From Bacteroidota bacterium (GTDB lineage Bacteria; Bacteroidota; Bacteroidia; Bacteroidales; Lentimicrobiaceae), in assembly GCA_023434665.1 (NCBI GenBank), contig JAEYSM010000026.1:72565-136564 (forward strand): a stretch of DNA of 64,000 nucleotides, read 5' to 3'. Position numbers and translations under genes: made by a program. This document shows, in pieces, positions 27,003-35,312 of this stretch; the stretch's first letter is position 1, and each line of letters starts with the position of its first letter. The notes beneath the pieces were generated by a model. That model made no database searches. It was not told the DNA's origin and was given only the letters and a program-made list of their open reading frames with translations.

Positions 27003-27060
27003 CCCTTACTTGGTTAAGGCTTTTAAAGCTGTAACCACAAGTAAGGGGATTAGTGTTTTT
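27003..27060 (+). terminator. long hairpin between yceI-like gene and narK, with shared motif
   Basis: Arms CCCTTACTTGGTTA (27003-27016) and TAACCACAAGTAAGGG (27032-27047) pair almost completely, with GGCTTT/AAAGCT pairing inside. A T run (27056-27060) follows after 8 bases, so a terminator for the yceI unit is likely. The 5' arm and loop hold the 13 bases shared with the yceI upstream region, so it could also be a regulatory site. Confidence 0.55.
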
Positions 27061-27155
27061 GCAGAGTTGGGTAAGATTTTATCTTACTCACTTGCCCTTA
27101 TACTTTTCTTGCATATAGCTACTTACTTAGAAAAATGGGAATACTCTTATGCAAA

Positions 27156-27189
27156 TTTGTATTTATGAAAACTATTATTATTATATTTG
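27156..27189 (+). promoter_or_regulatory. promoter of narK (near-consensus)
   Basis: TTTG (27156-27159), a 22-base spacer (slightly long) and TATATTTG (27182-27189), the full Bacteroidota -7 element. Predicted start near 27196, about 28 bases before the narK ATG. No clear sigma-54 or FNR-box match is seen here. Confidence 0.5.
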
Positions 27190-27223
27190 ACAAACTGTAT
27201 TCATATAAACTCACCTCCACCCT

Positions 27224-28543
27224 ATGAACATTGACAAAATTAAATTACAAGGTTCCCCAAACAGGGCGTTACTGGGTACGACACTCGGGTTTTTCTTTGG
27301 CTTTGCCGCAGTTTCTTTATATGGTCCAACTGCTATAAAGTTTAAAGAGGCGATGGGTCTTACTCCCGCTATGATGGGCCTTCTTGTTGCTATCCCTACA
27401 CTTTCGGGTTCACTTCTGCGAATTCCATTTGGCGCATGGGTGGATACAACCGGTGGTAAAAGGCCATTTATGATCCTGCTCCTTCTTTCAATTATTGGTC
27501 TTGGAGGTGTTACCTATCTTCTTAATACTGCTTATCCTAATCAAATGACCGGTTTATTCCCTCTAATTCTGTTCCTTGGATTCCTGAGTGGTGCCGGTAT
27601 AGCGACTTTTTCTGTGGGTATTGCACAAACCTCATACTGGTTCCCTAAAAAAAGACAAGGATGGGCTTTAGGTACTTATGCGGGTTTGGGTAATCTTGCT
27701 CCTGGAATTTTCTCAATTATTCTGCCATTTTATCTGCAAGCCTACGGTTTCATATCTGCATATTTCGCATGGTTCCTGTTTCTGGTAATAGGCACCATAT
27801 TATATGCTATCATCGCAAAGAATACATATTACTTTCAATATAAAAAAGCCGGATTTACAATTGACGAAAGTAAAGAATTGGCACGTAAACTAGGTCAGGA
27901 AATGTTCCCCTCGGGGAATGTGAAAGATAGTCTGATCAACTCGGCGAAAGTACGCAATACGTGGGCACTGGTTGCTTTATACTTTACAACTTTCGGAGGG
28001 TTTATTGGACTTACAGCCTGGTTTCCCATTTACTGGAATCAACTTCACGATTTTACGGTTGTAAAAGCAGGGCTTTTTACTGCTATTTTTTCAATTACTG
28101 CATCATTGATCAGAGTTTACGGCGGCACTCTTGCTGATAAACTTGGAGGCGAGAAGACAAGTCTCATTTCCATGATAGTTGTACTTGGTTCTTCGCTTGC
28201 ACTCTCCTTCGTCCAATCGGTTGAAGGTGGATTATTCCTTGCTATAATTTTAGCCATGGGTATGGGCATAAACAATGCTGCAGTATTTAAACTAGTTCCC
28301 GACTATGTACCTAAAGCAGTTGGTGGAGCTTCTGGATGGATTGGAGGTTTGGGTGCTTTTGGCGGATTTGCAATACCTCCTATTATGGGTGCTATTGCAG
28401 GCCTCCAGGGCAAAATAGGGTATGCTCACGGATTTATTGTATTCGTTGTGATGGCTATTATTAGCATCATCATTATTACTATGCTGATGAAACAGCACAA
28501 AAAGCAGCTTAAACTTGAAGTTACTGAGACCCGGACAAGGTGA
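27224..28543 (+). CDS. narK: nitrate/nitrite transporter, MFS family (NarK/NasA type)
   Basis: 439 aa inner-membrane transporter with about 12 hydrophobic segments. Motif A of the major facilitator family is GAWVDTTGGKRPF; the Gly-rich nitrate signatures of the NNP family are seen as GTYAGLGNLAPG and GWIGGLGAFGGFAIPP. It brings nitrate to, and exports nitrite from, the cytoplasmic active site of NarG. The nar structural genes follow within 150 bases in the same direction, most likely as one operon. Confidence 0.92.
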   Translation: MNIDKIKLQGSPNRALLGTTLGFFFGFAAVSLYGPTAIKFKEAMGLTPAMMGLLVAIPTLSGSLLRIPFGAWVDTTGGKRPFMILLLLSIIGLGGVTYLLNTAYPNQMTGLFPLILFLGFLSGAGIATFSVGIAQTSYWFPKKRQGWALGTYAGLGNLAPGIFSIILPFYLQAYGFISAYFAWFLFLVIGTILYAIIAKNTYYFQYKKAGFTIDESKELARKLGQEMFPSGNVKDSLINSAKVRNTWALVALYFTTFGGFIGLTAWFPIYWNQLHDFTVVKAGLFTAIFSITASLIRVYGGTLADKLGGEKTSLISMIVVLGSSLALSFVQSVEGGLFLAIILAMGMGINNAAVFKLVPDYVPKAVGGASGWIGGLGAFGGFAIPPIMGAIAGLQGKIGYAHGFIVFVVMAIISIIIITMLMKQHKKQLKLEVTETRTR

Positions 28544-28690
28544 GTCATATCGCCCATGCAAAACGCTACCACTTTGTAAAAAGGTGAATGGTACACAATA
28601 ATGAAATTTTTAACTGGCAGAATTGTCAGAAAAAAGACATGCGTAAACAGTATTAAAGGATCAAAAACAACTTACAAAGAACGAAATGAT

Positions 28691-31600
28691 ATGGGCTTGT
28701 TAAATCAACTTTTGTATTTCAGCAAATCGGTTAAGAAAACTGCCGATAAACATGTGGCAATCACCGACGAAGATCGTGATTGGGAACGTATGTATCGTAA
28801 CCGTTGGCAGCATGATAAGGTTGTGAGATCAACACATGGAGTTAATTGTACCGGATCATGTTCATGGAAGATTTTTGTAAAAAACGGACTTGTCACATGG
28901 GAAACACAACAGACCGATTATCCTCGCACAAGGAAAGGGCTTCCTAATCATGAGCCACGTGGTTGTCCAAGAGGTGCCAGTTACTCATGGTATTTGTACA
29001 GTGCCAATAGAGTAAAATATCCTATGGTGCGCAGTGAGCTGATTACTGCATACCGACAGGCTAAACTTTCATTTCCCGATCCTGTTATCGCATGGTCTAA
29101 AGTCGTTGAAGATCAGAATATAGCCAAATCATACAAAACAGTTAGAGGACTTGGCGGGTTCATCAGAGCCACATGGAATGAAGTAAACGAGGTCATCGCT
29201 GCAGCCAATATATATACTATTAAGAAATATGGACCCGACAGAGTAGTTGGCTTTTCACCCATTCCTGCTATGTCTATGGTTTCGTATGCTGCCGGAACTA
29301 GATATTTAAGTCTCCTTGGAGGTACCGTTTTAAGTTTTTACGATTTTTATTGCGATTTACCACCGGCATCACCTCAGACATGGGGTGAACAAACCGATGT
29401 TCCGGAAAGTGCTGACTGGTATAATTCTTCATTCCTGATGCTCTGGGGATCCAATGTCCCTCTGACCAGGACTCCTGATGCTCCATTCTTTACGCAAGTT
29501 AGATACAAAGGCACCAAGAGTATAGTAATTACTCCCGACTATAGTGAAGCTTCTAAGTTTGCCGATTTATGGATAAAGCCAAAGCAGGGCACTGATGCCG
29601 CCTTAGGAATGGCGATGGGTCATGTTATACTGAAGGAATTCTATGTGGATCAGAAAGTGCCATATTTCGAACAATATGCACGTCAGTATTCCGATCTTCC
29701 ATTTATGGTAAAAATTGAGCAAAAAGACGGTAGAAATACTGCAGGTGCTTTACTTCGAGCGAGCGACATGTATGGAAGTTTGAAAGACACCGACAACGCT
29801 ACCTGGAAACCTGTGCTGTTTGATGAAAAGTCGGCGGATTATGTAGTACCTAACGGCACTATAGGTTCGCGCTGGGCAAAGAAACAGAAATGGAATCTGG
29901 AACTAAAGAATAGCAATACTGGTGATAATATCTACCCACAACTTTCTGTAATAGAGAAATATGATGATGTTATTGATGTTCAGTTTCCGTATTTTGGCGG
30001 CGATAGTTTTAAGCATAAACACTTCAATGCTTCACAACATAGTGATATCATTTCGAGGAAAGTGCCCGTGAGATATGTTAAGACTGAAAATGGAATGATT
30101 CCTGTTTGTACAGTTTTCGACCTTATGTTGGCTAATTATGGTGTTGACCGAGGTCTCGAAGATGAAAATGCTGCCAAAAGTTACCATGATGACTTGCCAT
30201 TCACTCCTAAATGGCAAGAAATAATTACAGGTGTGCCTATGGAGCATGTGATTAGCACTGCCCGGCAGTTTGCAGAAAATGCTGCTGCAACTCAAGGAAA
30301 ATCTATGATTATCATAGGTGCAGGCGTCAACCACTGGTATCATACCGATATGATTTACCGAAGTGCAATTAACATGCTTGTTTTCTGCGGTTGTGTGGGA
30401 CAATCCGGAGGTGGCTGGTCTCACTATGTAGGACAGGAAAAACTCAGGCCACAGACAGGATGGTTACCTCTTGCATTCGCCCTTGATTGGAATAGGCCTC
30501 CCAGGCAAATGAATACCACTTCCTTTATGTATATGCATACCGGACAATGGAAATATGAGAAACTGAGGATGAGGGAGATACTTTCGCCTCTTGCTGATAA
30601 GAGTGAATGGGAGAATTTGTCACTCATTGATTGTAATATCAGGTCAGAACGAATGGGTTGGCTTCCATCTGCTCCCCAAATGAATACTAACCCGCTTAGT
30701 ATTGCCGCCAAATCAAAATTGGATGAAATTTCTCCTGAAGATTACATCATAAAAGGAATGAAAAGCGGTGATCTTGCTTTTGCCGCAGAGGATCCCGATA
30801 GCCCACAAAACTTCCCAAGAAATCTGTTTGTCTGGCGATCTAACCTGATAGGTTCAAGTTCAAAGGGAATGGAATACTTTATGAAGCATATGCTTGGTGC
30901 TCAGAATAGTCTTCAGGGTAATGATTTAAAATCCCTTGGTCTTCCTCTACCCAAAGAGGTAAAATGGCATGAAGAAGCTGCCGAAGGCAAACTTGATTTA
31001 TTGGTAACCATAGATTACAGGATGTCGACAACAGGTCTGCATAGCGATATTTTGCTTCCAGCTGCTTCATGGTATGAGAAAAACGATCTCAGCACTACCG
31101 ATATGCATCCATTCATCCATCCCTTTTCGAAAGCTGTTGACCCTGTGTGGGAATCGAAGAGTGATTGGGAGATTTTTAAAGGTATTGCAGCAGCATTCGC
31201 AAAACTTGTTCCAGGACATCTTGGTGTGGAGACTGATATGGTATTGCAACCTCTACAACATGACTCGCCAATGGAGCTATCAGAAACTACCGATGGCATT
31301 GATTGGAAGCAAACTGGAGTTGAAATAAAACCAGGAATTAATTTCCCTAAAATAATCCCTGTTGAACGCAATTATCCATCGGTATATAATAGGTTCACTT
31401 CTTTAGGACCTTTAATGAAAACCATTGGGAATGGTGGTAAAGGCATGGCATGGAATACTGAAGATGAGGTAGATTTCCTTGCCAAACTTAACGGAACAGT
31501 AAAAGATGGGGAGACAAAAGGATTACCTGAGATTGTTACCGATATACAGGCAGCAGAAGTCATCTTATCATTGGCACCGGAAACCAATGGTCATGTAGCT

Positions 31601-32443
31601 GTTAAAGCATGGAAGTCACTTGAGTCAATTACCGGACGACAACATTCTCACCTGGCCCTTGCAAGAGAAGATGAAAAAATCAGATACCACGATTTGCTTT
31701 CACAACCTCGTAAAATAATTACTTCTCCAATCTGGAGTGGGATAGAATCAGAACATGTTTCATACAACGCCGGATACACCAATGTGCATGAACTAATACC
31801 ATGGAGGACTATCACCGGCCGGCAAACTCTCTATCAGGACCACCCATGGATGATTGCTTTTGGAGAAAATATGGTTACATATAAGCCACCTATTGATACT
31901 AAAACCATTCAGGAGGTGATCGGGTCGATGGGCAAAGAAGAGAAATACATTATCATCAACGTAATGACCCCTCATAACAAGTGGACAATTCACTCCTCAT
32001 GGTCTGACAACCTGGTCATGTTAACTCTTGGCAGAGGAGGGCCTGTTGCATGGATGAGTGAGGACGATGCTAAAGCTACAGGATTGGTTGATAACGACTG
32101 GATTGAAGTTTTCAACAGTAATGGTGTTTCAGTGGCCCGACTTATTGTTTCACAAAGAATTCCAAAGGGAGCTCTTATAATGTACCATAATCAGGAGCGC
32201 ACGGTAAATATGCCAATCAGCCAATTGTCGGGCCACAGAGGTGGAGTTCACAATTCTATTGAGCGCTTATGTGTGAAACCTACTCACATGATTGGTGGAT
32301 ATGCACAACTTGCATATTCATTTAACTACTATGGCACTATAGGATCAAACCGTGATGAATTTGTAATAGTTCGGAAATTGTCGAAGGTCGAATGGAAAGA
32401 TGAGGAAATTAATCAATTAACAACCAACGTCAGCAAGCCATGA
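28691..32443 (+). CDS. narG: respiratory nitrate reductase, alpha (catalytic) subunit
   Basis: Molybdopterin-dependent reduction of nitrate to nitrite at the cytoplasmic face of the inner membrane; no Tat signal is present. I chose ATG 28691 (MGLLNQLLYFSKSVKK), not the in-frame ATG 28601. With this start the [4Fe-4S] ligands are His49, Cys53, Cys57 and Cys92 and the molybdenum ligand is Asp222, exactly the E. coli NarG numbers. The protein is 1250 aa, the usual length. HGVNCTGSCSWKIF and CDLPPASPQTWGEQTD are near-invariant. Overlaps narH by 4 bases. Confidence 0.97.
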   Translation: MGLLNQLLYFSKSVKKTADKHVAITDEDRDWERMYRNRWQHDKVVRSTHGVNCTGSCSWKIFVKNGLVTWETQQTDYPRTRKGLPNHEPRGCPRGASYSWYLYSANRVKYPMVRSELITAYRQAKLSFPDPVIAWSKVVEDQNIAKSYKTVRGLGGFIRATWNEVNEVIAAANIYTIKKYGPDRVVGFSPIPAMSMVSYAAGTRYLSLLGGTVLSFYDFYCDLPPASPQTWGEQTDVPESADWYNSSFLMLWGSNVPLTRTPDAPFFTQVRYKGTKSIVITPDYSEASKFADLWIKPKQGTDAALGMAMGHVILKEFYVDQKVPYFEQYARQYSDLPFMVKIEQKDGRNTAGALLRASDMYGSLKDTDNATWKPVLFDEKSADYVVPNGTIGSRWAKKQKWNLELKNSNTGDNIYPQLSVIEKYDDVIDVQFPYFGGDSFKHKHFNASQHSDIISRKVPVRYVKTENGMIPVCTVFDLMLANYGVDRGLEDENAAKSYHDDLPFTPKWQEIITGVPMEHVISTARQFAENAAATQGKSMIIIGAGVNHWYHTDMIYRSAINMLVFCGCVGQSGGGWSHYVGQEKLRPQTGWLPLAFALDWNRPPRQMNTTSFMYMHTGQWKYEKLRMREILSPLADKSEWENLSLIDCNIRSERMGWLPSAPQMNTNPLSIAAKSKLDEISPEDYIIKGMKSGDLAFAAEDPDSPQNFPRNLFVWRSNLIGSSSKGMEYFMKHMLGAQNSLQGNDLKSLGLPLPKEVKWHEEAAEGKLDLLVTIDYRMSTTGLHSDILLPAASWYEKNDLSTTDMHPFIHPFSKAVDPVWESKSDWEIFKGIAAAFAKLVPGHLGVETDMVLQPLQHDSPMELSETTDGIDWKQTGVEIKPGINFPKIIPVERNYPSVYNRFTSLGPLMKTIGNGGKGMAWNTEDEVDFLAKLNGTVKDGETKGLPEIVTDIQAAEVILSLAPETNGHVAVKAWKSLESITGRQHSHLALAREDEKIRYHDLLSQPRKIITSPIWSGIESEHVSYNAGYTNVHELIPWRTITGRQTLYQDHPWMIAFGENMVTYKPPIDTKTIQEVIGSMGKEEKYIIINVMTPHNKWTIHSSWSDNLVMLTLGRGGPVAWMSEDDAKATGLVDNDWIEVFNSNGVSVARLIVSQRIPKGALIMYHNQERTVNMPISQLSGHRGGVHNSIERLCVKPTHMIGGYAQLAYSFNYYGTIGSNRDEFVIVRKLSKVEWKDEEINQLTTNVSKP

Positions 32444-33930
32444 AAATACAAGCACAAATAGCAATGATACTCAACCTCGACAAGTGTATAGGTTGTCATA
32501 CTTGTTCGGTTACCTGTAAAAATGTGTGGACAACCCGTAAGGGTGTTGAGTATGTTTGGTTTAATAATGTTGAGACCAAACCGGGCAGAGGTTATCCAAC
32601 TGATTGGGAAAACCAGGACAGATACAAAGGCGGATGGACTCTCGATGCTTCCCGCCTTAAATTGCGATTAGGATCGAAAGCCGGTGTTATGAAAAACATT
32701 TTCTCGAATCCATTCCTGCCTACAATTGATGATTATTACGAGCCGTTCACTTTTAATTATAGTGTCTTACATTCTTCATCAAGATATGCAACACCTCCGT
32801 CTGCCAAACCATATTCCATGCTTACAGGTGAGCCAATGGAAAAGATTGAGAAAGGGCCAAATTGGGAAGATGATCTTGGCGGAAGTTTCAGTGAGAGAAG
32901 TGAAGAGAAGAATTTTGATGACGTGGAGAAGGAAATATACGGCAAGTTTGAAAATGCATTTATGATTTACCTTCCCCGCTTATGCGAACATTGCCTTAAT
33001 GCTTCATGCGTTGCTTCTTGTCCTTCAGGAGCAATTTACAAAAGAGAAGACGATGGGATTGTATTGATAGATCAGAACAGATGCCGCGGTTGGCGTCAGT
33101 GCATCAGTGGTTGTCCATATAAAAAGGTCTATTTTAATTGGAAGACTAAACGGTCGGAAAAATGCACTTTCTGTTACCCGAAAATAGAGAATGGCGATCC
33201 AACTATATGTAGTGAAACATGTGTCGGCAGAATACGCTATATTGGAGTCATGCTTTATGACGCTGAGAAAATTGCTAAGCATGCATCAGTTGAATCACCG
33301 GTAGACCTTTATAAGTCACACCTCGATTTGTTCCTTGATCCTCACGATGAAAAGATTATTGCTGAGGCGGAGCGTCAGGGCATTCCAAATAATTTCATAA
33401 AAGCTGCGCAGAATTCACCAATCTACAAGATGGCAGTGGAGTGGAAAGTAGCTTTCCCTTTGCATCCGGAATATCGGACATTACCAATGGTTTGGTACAC
33501 TCCTCCATTATCCCCTATTCAGGAACAGGTACAAAGTGGTAACCTGGGAATGAATGGAATGATACCTGATGTTGATGATATGCGCATTCCGCTTAAGTAT
33601 CTGGCAAATATGTTTACAGCGGGTGATGTTAAACCTATACGCGAAGCACTTGCACGAATGCTGGCTATGCGTGCTTATATGCGTGAAAAAACAGTCAATA
33701 ATAAGATTAACACCGAAGTGCTCGAGGGTACAGGCCTTACGCCGGAAGTAACAGAAGAGATGTATAGATACATGGCTATTGCCGATTACGAAGACAGATA
33801 TGTAATTCCTATATCACATCGGGAATATGCTTTTGATGCATTTGGCGATAAGTCGGGTTGTGGCTTTTCTGATGGCGAAGGATGTGGCAGTATGGAAGTT
33901 CGCTTAAAAGACCTTTTTGGAGGAATTTAA
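32440..33930 (+). CDS. narH: respiratory nitrate reductase, beta (iron-sulfur) subunit
   Basis: Electron-transfer subunit between NarI hemes and NarG. 496 aa. Four Cys clusters are visible: CIGCHTCSVTCKN (Cys16, 19, 22, 26, as in E. coli), CEHCLNASCVASCPSGAIY, CRGWRQCISGCPYKK and CTFC with ETCVGRIRY. The Trp in CRGWRQC replaces a Cys and marks the [3Fe-4S] cluster of true NarH. Starts inside the end of narG (ATGA overlap). Confidence 0.97.
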   Translation: MKIQAQIAMILNLDKCIGCHTCSVTCKNVWTTRKGVEYVWFNNVETKPGRGYPTDWENQDRYKGGWTLDASRLKLRLGSKAGVMKNIFSNPFLPTIDDYYEPFTFNYSVLHSSSRYATPPSAKPYSMLTGEPMEKIEKGPNWEDDLGGSFSERSEEKNFDDVEKEIYGKFENAFMIYLPRLCEHCLNASCVASCPSGAIYKREDDGIVLIDQNRCRGWRQCISGCPYKKVYFNWKTKRSEKCTFCYPKIENGDPTICSETCVGRIRYIGVMLYDAEKIAKHASVESPVDLYKSHLDLFLDPHDEKIIAEAERQGIPNNFIKAAQNSPIYKMAVEWKVAFPLHPEYRTLPMVWYTPPLSPIQEQVQSGNLGMNGMIPDVDDMRIPLKYLANMFTAGDVKPIREALARMLAMRAYMREKTVNNKINTEVLEGTGLTPEVTEEMYRYMAIADYEDRYVIPISHREYAFDAFGDKSGCGFSDGEGCGSMEVRLKDLFGGI

Positions 33931-33931
33931 A

Positions 33932-34567
33932 ATGAATAAAACATATAAACTGCTTTCACTTTTACTGAGTTATCCTGACGAGGAAATCTACGAGTTGGTA
34001 CATGATGCTGAATCTGTTCTCGTGGAAGATCATTTACTTAATCTGGATGCTGTACACAGAGTATCTGATTTCTGCAACTACTTTTCATCCAGGACGCTCA
34101 CAGAATGGCAGGAACACTATGTGCAACTGTTCGATTATTCACGAAGTGTATCGCTGCATCTATTTGAACATCTGCATGGTGATTCAAAAGACAGAGGACA
34201 GGCTATGATTGATCTTATTCGCTTTTACGAAGAGGAAGGTTATAGTCTTACAAAGTCGGAATTACCAGATTATCTGCCTGTATTTTTGGAATTCCTTTCT
34301 CTCAATACACCCGAAAAAGCGGCCACCTTGCTAGCTGATGTCATTAATATAATTGGTGTGATACATCATAAACTAGTTGCAAAAGAAAATCCTTTCAGGC
34401 ACCTGCTATATGCTGTAATGAGTCTTTCGGATGTAAAGGCCGATGAAACAAAGATTACAATGCTTTCATCTAAAATGACCGAAGTTAATCTTGATGAAGC
34501 ATATGAAGAGGAGCCAATAACATTTGGTTGCCAAAATTCACCTGAGTATAAACAAGAAACACGATAA
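33932..34567 (+). CDS. narJ: nitrate reductase assembly chaperone
   Basis: System-specific chaperone (TorD-like helical family) needed for cofactor insertion into NarG and attachment to NarI; not part of the final enzyme. 211 aa from ATG 33932 (MNKTYKLLSLLLSYPDEEIY). I prefer this start to the upstream in-frame ATG 33917 because GGAGG lies 8 bases before it at 33919 and it follows the narH stop directly. The signature YVQLFDYSRSVSLHLFEHLH is typical NarJ. Confidence 0.93.
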   Translation: MNKTYKLLSLLLSYPDEEIYELVHDAESVLVEDHLLNLDAVHRVSDFCNYFSSRTLTEWQEHYVQLFDYSRSVSLHLFEHLHGDSKDRGQAMIDLIRFYEEEGYSLTKSELPDYLPVFLEFLSLNTPEKAATLLADVINIIGVIHHKLVAKENPFRHLLYAVMSLSDVKADETKITMLSSKMTEVNLDEAYEEEPITFGCQNSPEYKQETR

Positions 34568-34570
34568 AGT

Positions 34571-35269
34571 ATGGACCACTTTTTCAACAATCTGTTTTTC
34601 ACTTACCTGCCTCATATTGCCATGACTTTATTCTGGTTTGGGGTGATTACAAGAATAGTAAAAACATCGCGTTCCATTCAGGCTGAATCCAGCCAGTTCC
34701 TTAAAAAGAGCGGCCAGCGTGTAGGTGGTAATCTCTTTCATTACGGAATAATCCTGGTGTTTATCGGACATTTTACCGGACTATTTACTCCCCCAGATCT
34801 ATATCATGTAATTATGTCAACCGAAACCAAAAAGGTTTTAGCCGTTGCAATGGGCTCAGTATTCGGCACTGCTGCACTGGTGGGTATAATTATATTGATT
34901 TACAGGCGTGTAAGTATAACCCGGATAAGAAAAAATAGCAGTCCCCAAGATATACTATTACTATTACTACTTTTTACAGAAATGGTATTGGGTATTATTT
35001 CCATCTTCACCACAGCAGGTGCTTCAGTTGAGAACTATGCAGCGTTGGGAGAATGGGCCCAGAAAATAGTAACATTCCAGCCTGATGCAGGAGCAGTGAT
35101 TGCTGATCATAGCATTAATTATAAGCTCCACATCATTATTGGGTTGTTCATTTTTATGATATTCCCTTACACTAAACTCATGCATATGTGGGTAGCACCT
35201 CTTGCTTATTTCTTCAGATCAAGTTGGCAAATGGTGCGCAGAGGATTTAGATCATCCACACATTTTTGA
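34571..35269 (+). CDS. narI: respiratory nitrate reductase, gamma subunit (cytochrome b)
   Basis: Membrane anchor that oxidises quinol and passes electrons through two b hemes. 232 aa with five hydrophobic segments. The heme ligands are His57, His67, His187 and His205; E. coli NarI has 56, 66, 187 and 205. Starts 3 bases after narJ. It completes a narGHJI set, so nitrate respiration coupled to proton movement is expected. Confidence 0.96.
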   Translation: MDHFFNNLFFTYLPHIAMTLFWFGVITRIVKTSRSIQAESSQFLKKSGQRVGGNLFHYGIILVFIGHFTGLFTPPDLYHVIMSTETKKVLAVAMGSVFGTAALVGIIILIYRRVSITRIRKNSSPQDILLLLLLFTEMVLGIISIFTTAGASVENYAALGEWAQKIVTFQPDAGAVIADHSINYKLHIIIGLFIFMIFPYTKLMHMWVAPLAYFFRSSWQMVRRGFRSSTHF

Positions 35270-35312
35270 TATTCCATTTTTGCTTAATTTTGAGCACTTT
35301 GGAGATCCATTA

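Noticed and set aside
27047..27062. Sigma-54 promoter before narK
   Set aside because: GG and TTGC are present but the spacing is 12 instead of 10 bases; a TAnnTTTG promoter closer to narK fits better.
28601..28690. Upstream in-frame ATG giving NarG 30 extra residues
   Set aside because: With ATG 28691 all cofactor ligands fall on the E. coli NarG numbers, and the extra residues look unrelated to NarG.
35202..35312. Longer start of the SusR-like regulator overlapping narI
   Set aside because: It hides the signal peptide inside the protein; ATG 35313 has a good ribosome binding site and a proper signal sequence.
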